DNA from: an uncultured Tidjanibacter sp.
GTDB lineage: Bacteria > Bacteroidota > Bacteroidia > Bacteroidales > Rikenellaceae
DNA: 64,000 bases
NCBI GenBank assembly: GCA_947852905.1
Contig: CANTVF010000001.1
Location: 124,001-188,000, forward strand
Reading direction: 5' to 3'
Positions 1 to 8,355 of this stretch are shown piece by piece. The notes below the pieces were generated by a model. That model did no database searches, was not told the DNA's origin, and was given only the letters and a program-made list of their open reading frames with translations. The translations under genes and the position numbers were made by a program. Position 1 is the first letter of the stretch. Each line of letters starts with the position of its first letter.

Positions 1-249
1 CTTATCCACGGCAGTTTCTATCAGCCGTCGGCAATCTTCGGCTTGGGTGACGTCCGTAGCGCACCACGCCGCTTTGTATCCGTGTTTTTCGAGGTCTTCT
101 GCTATGGCGGCGAGCTTGTCGCTCTGGCGGGCGCCGAGCGTTACGTTGGCGCCGAGGGAGGCGAATTCGTATGCGAGCGCCTTGCCTATGCCCGACGATG
201 CTCCCGTAATCACTACGCTTTTGTTCCGGAAATATTGTCCGTATTTCAT
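1..249 (-). CDS. short-chain dehydrogenase/reductase (SDR), 5' part only
   Basis: This is the N-terminal 83 residues of an SDR-family NAD(P)-dependent oxidoreductase; the rest lies beyond the left edge. The reading starts at the ATG complementary to 247-249 and begins MKYGQYFRNKSVVITGASSG. It shows the Rossmann nucleotide-binding signature TGASSGIG near residues 14-21, followed by an ARQSDKL segment of the kind that contacts NADP phosphate. The substrate cannot be inferred from this part. It lies 25 nt downstream of the radical-SAM gene on the same strand, so the two may be cotranscribed. Confidence 0.88.
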   Translation of the reverse strand, partial: MKYGQYFRNKSVVITGASSGIGKALAYEFASLGANVTLGARQSDKLAAIAEDLEKHGYKAAWCATDVTQAEDCRRLIETAVDK

Positions 250-274
250 ATGTGTTATCAGTTTACGTGTTTTT

Positions 275-2428
275 TTATATCTGCAAAAGGCCGTATTCGC
301 GAAGCTGGTCCCATTTTTTCGAGTGGTACAGTATGGCGAAAGGCTCTTCGGAATACTCACCGTAGATTTTTCTGACTTCGGCGAAAGTAACCTCTTGCGA
401 CAGATCGCCGCACAGTCGGGATATGCGTATCATGAAATCGGCGTCGCATTCCTTCATCTTGATTCGTCTGTCTTCCGAAAGGCTACGGATTACGATACCT
501 TCCTCGTCGCGTTCCAGAGAGCATCCGATCCATACGAGCCGTGCTTTTTCGTCGAATATGCGGCTGGCGTCCGGTTTTATTAAGTGGTCTGTTATAAGCG
601 AATCCTCTACGGTCGTCGGGGGAACCTTGCCGTCGAACCATTTGTGTACCGGTCTGTCGATTCCGCAACCGACCATATAGTTTGCCAGTGACGTGCGCAA
701 TGCTTCGCCGACCATGTTTATATTGTAGCCCCGGTTGTCGGAGAAGAATATTTCGTTGTTGGCGAAGGGGTTGGGCATATGCCCTTTGCGTTTTACGCCG
801 AATGCTTCCGGATTTTGTCCCGAAGGGCTGTGCAAAGTCATGGCGTAGCGGTGCCAGAACGCCGAGCCTATCAGTTCTGCGCGGAACATCTGCCTTACCA
901 CTTCGAGGGCATCGATGCTCTCCTGCAATGTTTCTGTAGGCAGTCCGTACATAAGGTAGGCGTGTACCATGATGCCTGCGTAGTAGAAATTGCGCATGGC
1001 TATGGTGGCCTGTTCCACGGTGATTCCCTTGCCGATCATTCCCAGAAGACGGTCGGATGCTACCTCCAGTCCGCCCGATACGGCGATGCAGCCGGCCGCA
1101 GCCATGAGACTGCACAGGTCGCCCGTAAACGCCTTTTCGAATCGTATGTTGGTCCACCACGTATATTTCAGGCCTCGGCGCAGCAGTTCGAGCGATATGT
1201 CGCGCAACAGGCGGGGCGGGGCGGCTTCGTCCACGAAATGAAATCCCGTGGAGCCGGTTTGTGCGGCGACGGTCTGCATCCAGTCCACGAATTCCGTGGC
1301 CGATACCCCGTCATAACATTTTATGTAGTCGAGCGTGGTGTCGCAGAATGCGCACTTGGCCCAGTAGCAGCCATGGGCTATCATCATTTTGTTCCAGCGT
1401 CCGTCGCTCCACAGGCGGTGCATCGGATTCGTCACTTCGCACAGGGAGAAGTAACGTCCGAAAGGCAAACCGGAAAAATCGGGACATCCGCGTTCCCGGT
1501 GGCTGATGCGGTCTGCACGATAACCTTCCGACGATGCGGTCAGCGCTCCTCCGTCGCCTGTGCCCGACACTATGGTGTCGAGCGTCGTTTCGCCGTCGTC
1601 CAAAATTATATAGTCCACATAACCGAATATGGATTTGTCGGTCATGTTGCGCAACTCGGTAGTGGGGTAGCCGCCGCCCATGACTATCTTTATATCCGGA
1701 TAACGCTCCTTAATATATTGTCCGCACCGAAGTGTCGGGAGCAGGTTGCCGGGGAAGGGTACCGTGAAGGATACGAATTGCGGGCGGACGGTCGATATGT
1801 GCGCGTCGAGCAGCTCCGTCATGCGTTTCTCGATTATGTTCATCGGTTTGCGCAGTTCCATTTCGAGAGCGGAAAATTCCGGTAGTGAAACGGCAATCTG
1901 TTCGGCGTATTTGACTATCTCGAAATGTTCCGTTACGGTAGCTCGTATGAAATCGCTGATGTCCTGTAAATACAGCGTGCAGATATATTTGGCGCAATCC
2001 TGCGTTCCGAGCCAGCCGAACTCCTCTTCCGGAGAGGCCATGGCGTCGAAACGTCCTGCCTGCGGCAGTGCGTCGCCGCGGCATACGGTATGGGCGAACG
2101 TCGGGTCTTCTCCTCGCAGGAATGCCATGACGCTGTCGATAGTGTTCAGGTATTCCCGTCTGAGCGCATAGATGCGGTCGGTGTTGGATCTACGATGCGC
2201 TTCTTCGTCCCAATTTTCCGAATCGCCGACAACGGATGTGTGTCCGTACATATAGAATATGCGATCGAGAAACCGTCGGCTGAATATTTCGCCGAGCAAC
2301 TCTACCGACAGGTCGCATTGCACGGCTTCGTGTCCCTTGCGTTCGAGGTAGCTTTTCAGATATGCCGTAGCCGGATACGGCGCGTTCGGTTGCAGGAACG
2401 GCGGCGTTATCAGCAATATTTTTCCCAT
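275..2428 (-). CDS. B12-binding-type radical SAM protein
   Basis: A 717-residue protein with a cobalamin-binding-like N-terminal region (residues about 1-300; MGKILLITPPF start and a VMGGGYPTTELRN segment near 250) followed by a radical SAM barrel. The cluster-binding cysteines are Cys354, Cys359 and Cys362 in GCYWAKCAFC. This is Cx4Cx2C, one residue longer than the usual Cx3Cx2C. A GGLEVASDRLL segment and a YLMYGLPTET segment follow, as expected for this fold. The long insert at residues 60-200 has no motif I recognise. The chemistry and substrate are unknown. The start lies 2 nt after the stop of the metallo-hydrolase gene, so the two form an operon. Confidence 0.85.
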   Translation of the reverse strand: MGKILLITPPFLQPNAPYPATAYLKSYLERKGHEAVQCDLSVELLGEIFSRRFLDRIFYMYGHTSVVGDSENWDEEAHRRSNTDRIYALRREYLNTIDSVMAFLRGEDPTFAHTVCRGDALPQAGRFDAMASPEEEFGWLGTQDCAKYICTLYLQDISDFIRATVTEHFEIVKYAEQIAVSLPEFSALEMELRKPMNIIEKRMTELLDAHISTVRPQFVSFTVPFPGNLLPTLRCGQYIKERYPDIKIVMGGGYPTTELRNMTDKSIFGYVDYIILDDGETTLDTIVSGTGDGGALTASSEGYRADRISHRERGCPDFSGLPFGRYFSLCEVTNPMHRLWSDGRWNKMMIAHGCYWAKCAFCDTTLDYIKCYDGVSATEFVDWMQTVAAQTGSTGFHFVDEAAPPRLLRDISLELLRRGLKYTWWTNIRFEKAFTGDLCSLMAAAGCIAVSGGLEVASDRLLGMIGKGITVEQATIAMRNFYYAGIMVHAYLMYGLPTETLQESIDALEVVRQMFRAELIGSAFWHRYAMTLHSPSGQNPEAFGVKRKGHMPNPFANNEIFFSDNRGYNINMVGEALRTSLANYMVGCGIDRPVHKWFDGKVPPTTVEDSLITDHLIKPDASRIFDEKARLVWIGCSLERDEEGIVIRSLSEDRRIKMKECDADFMIRISRLCGDLSQEVTFAEVRKIYGEYSEEPFAILYHSKKWDQLREYGLLQI

Positions 2429-2430
2429 TG

Positions 2431-3234
2431 TTATAGTTTGCTATCGTCTATGTATACTTTCAGTCCGTCGTATGCGAAACCGATTCCTTCCGGCAGTTTG
2501 TCGCATATCTCGGAATACAGTCCTATTTGGTGCGACATATGGGTGAGAAAACTTCTTCTGGCGCCGACCCTGCGGCATATATCCGTCGCTTGGCTTACGG
2601 TGAAATGCGATATGTGCGGCTCGTAACGCAGTGCGTTTATGACCAGTACGTCCACTCCTCGCAATTTTTCCAGTTCTTTGTCGCTTATGCTGTTGAAGTC
2701 GGTCAGATATGCCACCGGGCCTATCCTGTAGCCTGTGACGGGCAGAGTGTAGTGACGTCCTGCAACAGGTATGACGTGCATTCCTGCTGCGTCGAAAGAC
2801 TCCGACGGGTCTATTGTCCGTAGGTCTATTTCCGGTACGCCGGGGTATTTCTGTTCCGAGAAGGCGTAGTCGAAATCCTTGCGCACGATGCGTCCCACAC
2901 GTTCCGTGGCGTATATTTGAATGGCCTTGTGCTGGAAGTAATTGTATGCTCGCACATCGTCTATGCCGGCTATATGGTCCTTATGTTCATGTGTCAGCAG
3001 TATGGCGTCGAGCCGGTCTATGTGTTCGCGCAGCATCTGATAACGGAAGTCGGGGCCTGCGTCTATGACTATTCTGGATCGTACCGGCGATTCCGGCGTG
3101 TCGCATTGTTCGATCATTACCGAGGACCGCAGTCGTTTGTCGCGGCTGTCGGTCGATGAGCATACCGCGCAGTGGCAGCCTATCATGGGAACTCCCTGCG
3201 ACGTACCCGTTCCGAGGAATGTAAGTCTTAGCAT
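2431..3234 (-). CDS. MBL-fold metallo-hydrolase (PhnP-like phosphodiesterase)
   Basis: A metallo-beta-lactamase-fold hydrolase of the PhnP / cyclic phosphodiesterase type. It has FLGTGTSQGVP near the N-terminus, a GCHCAVC cysteine cluster typical of the zinc-binding PhnP subgroup, and the metal motif HEHKDH, followed by histidines in AGRHYT and a C-terminal LTHMSHQ. The upstream ATG at 3252 adds six residues (MKARTV). I prefer 3234, because homologues begin directly with the strand leading to FLGTGTSQG. It precedes the radical-SAM gene by 2 nt and is served by the promoter at 3320-3349. The substrate is not known; a phosphodiester is likely. Confidence 0.85.
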   Translation of the reverse strand: MLRLTFLGTGTSQGVPMIGCHCAVCSSTDSRDKRLRSSVMIEQCDTPESPVRSRIVIDAGPDFRYQMLREHIDRLDAILLTHEHKDHIAGIDDVRAYNYFQHKAIQIYATERVGRIVRKDFDYAFSEQKYPGVPEIDLRTIDPSESFDAAGMHVIPVAGRHYTLPVTGYRIGPVAYLTDFNSISDKELEKLRGVDVLVINALRYEPHISHFTVSQATDICRRVGARRSFLTHMSHQIGLYSEICDKLPEGIGFAYDGLKVYIDDSKL

Positions 3235-3319
3235 AACTGTTCTTGCTTTCATCCGTATCTGTGGAAACCTGCCTGTCGTGATTTGCCGACAGTCGTGGGT
3301 GTCCGGCGGATACGGATTT

Positions 3320-3349
3320 CAAAAGTAACAAATTTCCCGTTGTCGGCAA
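3320..3349 (-). promoter_or_regulatory. Bacteroidetes-type promoter for the MBL/radical-SAM operon
   Basis: On the minus strand there is a TTG (complement of 3347-3349), 19 nt, then TACTTTTG (complement of 3320-3327). This matches TTTG-N19/20-TAnnTTTG. The predicted leader is about 60-80 nt. The -33 element directly abuts the terminator of the upstream POT gene. Confidence 0.6.
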
Positions 3350-3350
3350 T

Positions 3351-3387
3351 AAAAAAATCCCTGCCCGTGCGTGATTGCGGGCAGGGA
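3351..3387 (-). terminator. intrinsic terminator of the POT transporter gene
   Basis: A perfect 10-bp stem (3358-3367 with 3378-3387, loop 10 nt) is followed on the minus strand by seven U residues (complement of 3351-3357). It sits 24 nt after the POT stop codon. Confidence 0.85.
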
Positions 3388-3411
3388 AGATTATGTGTGT
3401 TTTGCTGCGGA

Positions 3412-5103
3412 TCAGCAGTCCGAAGTAGCCCTTTCGAGGCGTTTGAGTATCGAGAAGATGAATATTGCGGAGATGACGCAGACTGCGATGAGCACGCACC
3501 AGATAGCCCAAAGCGCCATGCCGCTTTCCCATATGTTTGCGATCACACTGGTGAGGTAGTTGCCTATCGCCGTAGCGACAAACCATAAGCCCATCATGGC
3601 GCCTTTATATTTGGGAGGAGCCACTTTCGATACGAACGAGATACCCATCGGGCTGAGGAGCAACTCGCCGAACGTGAGGACGAGGTAGGTACCGATCAGC
3701 CAGTTCTGGGAAACGAGTATGTCGCTCGTTCCGTTGATCTGCGTCGGGTTGGCCAGACCGCGCGAAGCGAGTACCATTACGAGGAATCCGCATGCTGCGA
3801 TCAACATACCCGTACCGATTTTCTTGGGAGTAGAGGGCTCTTTGCCACGTTTTGCCAGAGCGCCGAATATCGCCATGGATACAGGTGTCAGCACTACGAC
3901 GAAGAACGGGTTGAAGTGCTGGAACAGCTGGGGTTCTACCTTGGTCATCGGAGCGAGGTTGTTGTACAGAAGTACGCCGGCTACCACTGCGGCCAGAAGT
4001 ATGACCGCCGAAATTATCTTGGCTTTCGCTTCCTTGGACTGGAATACGCTGAAGAGGCTGTATACGCCTATGATTATGCAGACGAGGATCGGGATGTTGA
4101 ATCCTATACGGGTGAGACCGACTGCTTCGCTCGATGTGTAGTCACGGGCGAACCAAGTGAGCGTAAGTCCGTTCTGGTGGAACGACATCCAGAAGAAGAT
4201 AACCACGATGAATACGAGAACCAGAGCCGTGATGCGCGACTTTGTCTGTTCGGGAGTGAGCTCTGCGACTTTCTCGCCTTTGGCAGCCTGCTGCTGAGCC
4301 TGCTGGGCGGAAGTGACGTCGGCATGTTTGAAGGTCTTCTTGAATCCGAGATATATCGCGATTGATACTACCAGCGAGAAACAAGCTACTGCGAAGCCCA
4401 TGTGATAGGAGCTTGCGAGCGAGTCCACGTAGGTCTGGGCGAAAGTGCCGAGTGCGTCGGGAGTGTTGAGTGCGAAATTTTGTGCAGAGGCGAGGTTGGT
4501 GAGCTTGTCGATGTTTTCGGCGCTCATTTCCGCACCTTTGGCCAGATATTCGTTGGCGAGCGAAGGAATGTTGGCGTCGTAGAAGAAGCCGTGCTTGCTG
4601 AGCTGCCAGTTGACGATTGCGGTCGCGGCCGACGGAGCGAACATGGCACCTATGTTGATGGCCATGTAGAAAATGCTGAATGCGCTGTCGCGGAGCGAAC
4701 TGTACTTGGGGTCGTCGTAGAGGTTGCCGACCATGACCTGCAGATTGCCTTTGAAAAGGCCGGTACCTACGGCGATGAGTACCAATGCTCCGATGAGCGA
4801 TACCATGGCTACCGTTCCGGTAACTGGAATCGACATGAGCAGGTATCCGAGGAACATGACCACGATACCGAGCGTGACCATCTTGCCGTAGCCGAATTTG
4901 TCGGCGAGGATACCTCCGATGAACGGCATGAAGTAAACTCCGGCGAGGAAGACGCCGTAGAACTGACCTGCCGTCTGGGCCGTAAAGCCGAATTTTGCCT
5001 GAAGGAACAGCACAAAAATGGCGAGCATCGTATAATAGCCGAAACGCTCGCCGGTATTGGCCAGTGCCAAGGCAAACAGACCTTTAGGATGTCCTTTGAA
5101 CAT
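3412..5103 (-). CDS. POT/PTR family proton-dependent oligopeptide transporter
   Basis: A 563-residue multi-pass inner-membrane protein of the proton-coupled di/tripeptide transporter (POT) family. The proton-coupling signature ERFGYY is at residues 19-24 in the first helix, and ADKFGYGKMV marks the loop after helix 2. The protein is longer than most bacterial POTs (about 450-500). The extra length is a polar loop at about residues 170-225 and a Gln/Ala-rich cytoplasmic linker near 270-290. It has its own promoter (5183-5214) and terminator and shares its upstream region with the divergent branching enzyme. The substrate range (di- versus tripeptides) cannot be read from sequence. Confidence 0.92.
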   Translation of the reverse strand: MFKGHPKGLFALALANTGERFGYYTMLAIFVLFLQAKFGFTAQTAGQFYGVFLAGVYFMPFIGGILADKFGYGKMVTLGIVVMFLGYLLMSIPVTGTVAMVSLIGALVLIAVGTGLFKGNLQVMVGNLYDDPKYSSLRDSAFSIFYMAINIGAMFAPSAATAIVNWQLSKHGFFYDANIPSLANEYLAKGAEMSAENIDKLTNLASAQNFALNTPDALGTFAQTYVDSLASSYHMGFAVACFSLVVSIAIYLGFKKTFKHADVTSAQQAQQQAAKGEKVAELTPEQTKSRITALVLVFIVVIFFWMSFHQNGLTLTWFARDYTSSEAVGLTRIGFNIPILVCIIIGVYSLFSVFQSKEAKAKIISAVILLAAVVAGVLLYNNLAPMTKVEPQLFQHFNPFFVVVLTPVSMAIFGALAKRGKEPSTPKKIGTGMLIAACGFLVMVLASRGLANPTQINGTSDILVSQNWLIGTYLVLTFGELLLSPMGISFVSKVAPPKYKGAMMGLWFVATAIGNYLTSVIANIWESGMALWAIWCVLIAVCVISAIFIFSILKRLERATSDC

Positions 5104-5182
5104 AAAAATAGTGTTTAAGAATTAGTAAAATATATGCGATAATTTATTTCGATAATTCCGTTTAACATATTTCGGTAACTCA

Positions 5183-5214
5183 CAAATGTATTAAAAATAA
5201 GTGTAATTTGCCAA
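5183..5214 (-). promoter_or_regulatory. promoter for the POT transporter
   Basis: The minus strand shows TTGG (complement of 5211-5214), 20 nt, then TACATTTG (complement of 5183-5190), an exact TAnnTTTG box. The leader is about 70 nt. Confidence 0.65.
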
Positions 5215-5240
5215 TCGAGGGGTAAAAAATAGTAACTTTA
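5207..5240 (+). promoter_or_regulatory. candidate promoter for the branching enzyme
   Basis: TTTG at 5207-5210 is followed after 22 nt by TAACTTTA (5233-5240), one mismatch from TAnnTTTG. It overlaps the -33 element of the divergent POT promoter, so the two may interfere. Confidence 0.4.
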
Positions 5241-5300
5241 ACCTGAGATACGGCCTCGGCTTCCTGAGTCGGGACACTGCGGAAAGTCGGGGCGGCTCGT

Positions 5301-7352
5301 ATGGCAAATACAAATGATGTGTGGCGTATGGCACAGAACCTGAAGATTATAGAGGATGATCCGTGGCTGAGGCCGGTGGCCGGAGAGATAGAATATCGAC
5401 ACAGGCTTTACCTCGACGAACTTTCCGCCATAGAAGCCGCGGCGGGTAGCATATCGGATTATGCGCTCGGATATCGGTATTTTGGTTTCCAGCGTGACGA
5501 GGCGGCGCGTGGCTGGTGGTTCCGGGAGTGGCTGCCCGGAGCTTACGAAGTTTATCTTTTCGGCGATTTCAACGGTTGGAACCGGCGCAGCCTTCCGTTG
5601 ACCAAAGGGCGTGACGGGGTATGGAGTATTTTTCTGTACGACGGCGATTACGGTGCCGGGCTTAGGCACGGATCGCTGTACAAAATATCGGTACACGGTG
5701 AGAACGGTTGGCACGACAGGATTCCGGCGTATGCCCGCAGGGTGGTGCAGGACGATGAGACAAAGGATTTTACGGCTCAGTTGTGGTGTCCGGAGCCGTT
5801 CAATTGGGACGGTGATTGTTTCGATATCGGATCGTTGCGGACTCTGTATATATACGAGTGCCATGTGGGTATGGCTACAGAAGAGGAACGTGTGGGCGGT
5901 TACGCGGAGTTTGCCGAAAATGTGTTGCCGCGCATAAGGCGCGAGGGGTACAACACGGTGCAGCTTATGGCCGTCGCCGAGCATCCTTATTACGGCAGTT
6001 TCGGTTATCATGTATCGAGTTTCTTCGCACCGTCGTCGCGTTTCGGTACACCGGAGGAGTTGAAGGGTTTGGTACGCCGTGCTCACGAAATGGGAATGGG
6101 GGTGATAATGGATCTCGTGCATGCCCATTATGTGAAAAATCTGAACGAGGGACTCAACCGGTTGGACGGAACGGATTGTCTCTATTCGCCGCCGGGCGAG
6201 GCCGGAAGGCAACCCTATTGGGATTCGATGCTGTTCGACTATGCAAAGCCTCAGGTGCGCCACTTCCTGTTGTCCAACGTGCGTTACTGGCTCGACGAGT
6301 TCCGTTTCGACGGCTACCGTTTCGACGGTGTCACTTCCATGATTTATACGCATCACGGTTATACTGAGTTCGACAGCCGCGACAAATATTTCGGCGACGA
6401 CGTCAACCGTCCCGCGCTTACATATCTGACGCTCGCCAACCGGCTCGTTCACGACTTGCGGCCGTCTGCCGTTACCATAGCCGAAGATGTGAGCGGTATG
6501 CCGGGAATGTGTCGTCCGGCGGACGAGGGCGGTGTGGGCTTCGACTACCGTCTCGCCATGGCCATACCTGATTTCTGGATCAGGATGGTCAAGGACGTAC
6601 CCGACGAACAGTGGAACATATGGGACATATGGAATGTGCTGACCGACCGTCTGCCCGGAGTGGGTACGGTCGCATATACCGAGTCCCACGATCAGGCCAT
6701 GGTAGGCGACAAGACGCTCGCATTCCGTCTTATGGATAAGGAGATGTATAACGGAATGCGCAGGGACAGCCGTAATCTGGTCGTGGAACGCGGAATGGCG
6801 CTCCATAAAATGATACGTCTGGCTACGGTGTCGCTCGGTGGTCAGGCGTATCTGAACTTCATGGGCAATGAATTCGGGCATCCTGAGTGGATAGATTTTC
6901 CGCGCGAGGGTAACGGCTGGAGTTACCGTTATGCCCGCAGACAATGGTCGTTGGCCGACGATGCGTCGTTGCGTTATTCGCAGTTGGGCGCTTTCGACAG
7001 TGCCATGCTCGATTTCGTCGAGCGGCGTGGCATCATGCGCGACGGATATGCCTATAATCTGCTTATGGACGAGGGGACGAAAACCATGGCTTATTGTCAC
7101 GGAACCGTAGTGTTCGTTCTAAACTGGCATCCTTCGCTGAGCAAGGCCGATTACATGGTACCGGTACCGGAGCCGGGCGATTACCGCATAACGTTCTCCA
7201 CGGACGATGAGCGTTTCGGCGGGCAGGGACGTAACGATCTTTCCGTGCTGCACAGGAGTTTTACGGCGAAAGACGGGAACGGCGATACGAAACACTATAT
7301 CCGCGTATACAATGTCTGCCGTACGGGTGCGGTATATTGTAAAGTGCGGTGA
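5301..7352 (+). CDS. glgB: 1,4-alpha-glucan branching enzyme (GH13)
   Basis: This enzyme forms alpha-1,6 branches in glycogen. The 683 residues comprise an N-terminal carbohydrate-binding beta-sandwich (about 50-150, with GDFNGWNR), a GH13 catalytic barrel and a C-terminal beta domain. Catalytic residues visible are nucleophile Asp342 in YRFDGVTSM, acid/base Glu395 in TIAEDVSG, and Asp464 in ESHDQ. The layout and motifs resemble the eukaryotic-type branching enzymes more than E. coli GlgB, a pattern known in Bacteroidetes. No other glycogen gene is adjacent. The start is the ATG about 60 nt after the promoter box. Confidence 0.93.
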   Translation: MANTNDVWRMAQNLKIIEDDPWLRPVAGEIEYRHRLYLDELSAIEAAAGSISDYALGYRYFGFQRDEAARGWWFREWLPGAYEVYLFGDFNGWNRRSLPLTKGRDGVWSIFLYDGDYGAGLRHGSLYKISVHGENGWHDRIPAYARRVVQDDETKDFTAQLWCPEPFNWDGDCFDIGSLRTLYIYECHVGMATEEERVGGYAEFAENVLPRIRREGYNTVQLMAVAEHPYYGSFGYHVSSFFAPSSRFGTPEELKGLVRRAHEMGMGVIMDLVHAHYVKNLNEGLNRLDGTDCLYSPPGEAGRQPYWDSMLFDYAKPQVRHFLLSNVRYWLDEFRFDGYRFDGVTSMIYTHHGYTEFDSRDKYFGDDVNRPALTYLTLANRLVHDLRPSAVTIAEDVSGMPGMCRPADEGGVGFDYRLAMAIPDFWIRMVKDVPDEQWNIWDIWNVLTDRLPGVGTVAYTESHDQAMVGDKTLAFRLMDKEMYNGMRRDSRNLVVERGMALHKMIRLATVSLGGQAYLNFMGNEFGHPEWIDFPREGNGWSYRYARRQWSLADDASLRYSQLGAFDSAMLDFVERRGIMRDGYAYNLLMDEGTKTMAYCHGTVVFVLNWHPSLSKADYMVPVPEPGDYRITFSTDDERFGGQGRNDLSVLHRSFTAKDGNGDTKHYIRVYNVCRTGAVYCKVR

Positions 7353-7536
7353 CGTGGAATGGTAAACAGTTGTTGTAAAGATCTTTCGGTTGACTGAACT
7401 GCTCTCGCGGCTGCGGCATTCCTGTCGAGCGGAGTGAAAATAGGTGCGTATGTTATGCATTAGTGTTACGGTGATAAGATATGCGCGATTACAGCTGATT
7501 GACAGACATACGCTTGTCGGTGCGTTGCCGGTTTTG

Positions 7537-7574
7537 AAAAAGTCATATCATTTTCATAAATGATATGACTTTTT
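7537..7574 (+). terminator. bidirectional hairpin terminator after glgB
   Basis: A perfect 14-bp inverted repeat (7537-7550 with 7561-7574, loop 10 nt) has A-runs on the left arm and T-runs on the right, so it could act in both directions. It is about 185 nt past the glgB stop. Confidence 0.65.
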
Positions 7575-7697
7575 GCCTATGTCGAAATGTACGTGATTCG
7601 ATGCGCCCATTCATATACATTCGGAAAGCGTTTCAGTTTTATTTACTATTCAGAAAGTTTAGCGACTCGACGGATACCGTTAAAAATATGGCAAAAT

Positions 7698-7724
7698 GCT
7701 CGCGCTGAAGTTGCGCGGGCTTTT
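7698..7724 (+). terminator. weak GC hairpin with T-run
   Basis: An 8-bp GC-rich stem (7698-7705 with 7713-7720, one G-U pair, 7-nt loop) is followed by TTTT. It is not linked to any gene I can support. Confidence 0.3.
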
Positions 7725-8355
7725 GGTTATTCTGCCGGTAGGTTACGCCAAACACCTCTGAATAGGAATAAACTGAAAGTACAGCGTTTTCTATGTGCGT
7801 ATTTCATGTGGATCAAGGTACGGACGGAGTAACCAGAAAAGCCGTTCGAGGGAAATGAGCAGTGGAAATGCCGACAAGAATGGGAAAGAAACTGTCTTTA
7901 TATTGCCCTGATAGTAACTTTCTGTTCGGCGGCAATCGACAGCATCCCGTGCAGCAAATTTCACGGTTCCGTTTTTCTATGATATCGTTGCAATGGTCGG
8001 GGATATGTCCGCAACTGGGGAGGAGAACGAGCGCAGTGCGACGGCTAAAGGCGTGAGTGCGGAGCGTATTATAAAACGACAGCGCAGCGAATGCGATGGC
8101 GTAGGCTATTGGGAAACGGTACCCGTAACGTCCGAACGGTAACGGGCGGTGTCGCACTGCGTGTTTGCCGCATTTTTTTATTTTTCTGTGCGGCTCGACA
8201 TGCAGGTAATCCGATTTGTCGCATGTCGGTATACATAAGAGTCGGGCGCATGTGATATGAATAATGCGCATGCGCCCGTTAACTATAAGTTCCTAACAGG
8301 AGAGCGGTCGGGGGGCGGTAACGTCGATATAATCGGAAACTGCGAAACCTGCGGA

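Larger units (their letters stand above)
7353..8355. other. gene-free stretch with two hairpins
   Basis: About 1 kb between the convergent branching-enzyme and AddA-like genes. It holds a strong palindrome (7537-7574) and a weaker GC hairpin (7698-7724). A minus-strand reading of 152 codons at 7813-8271 has an unusual composition rich in Arg, His, Cys and Pro and no motif I recognise. I do not call it a gene, but it may be part of a dispersed repeat (see findings). Confidence 0.5.

Noticed and set aside
5238-7100. A 620-codon open frame on the minus strand opposite glgB.
   Set aside because: It lies wholly inside a confirmed GH13 enzyme and its composition (His, Ile, Arg and Val rich, no domain) is that of an antisense shadow.
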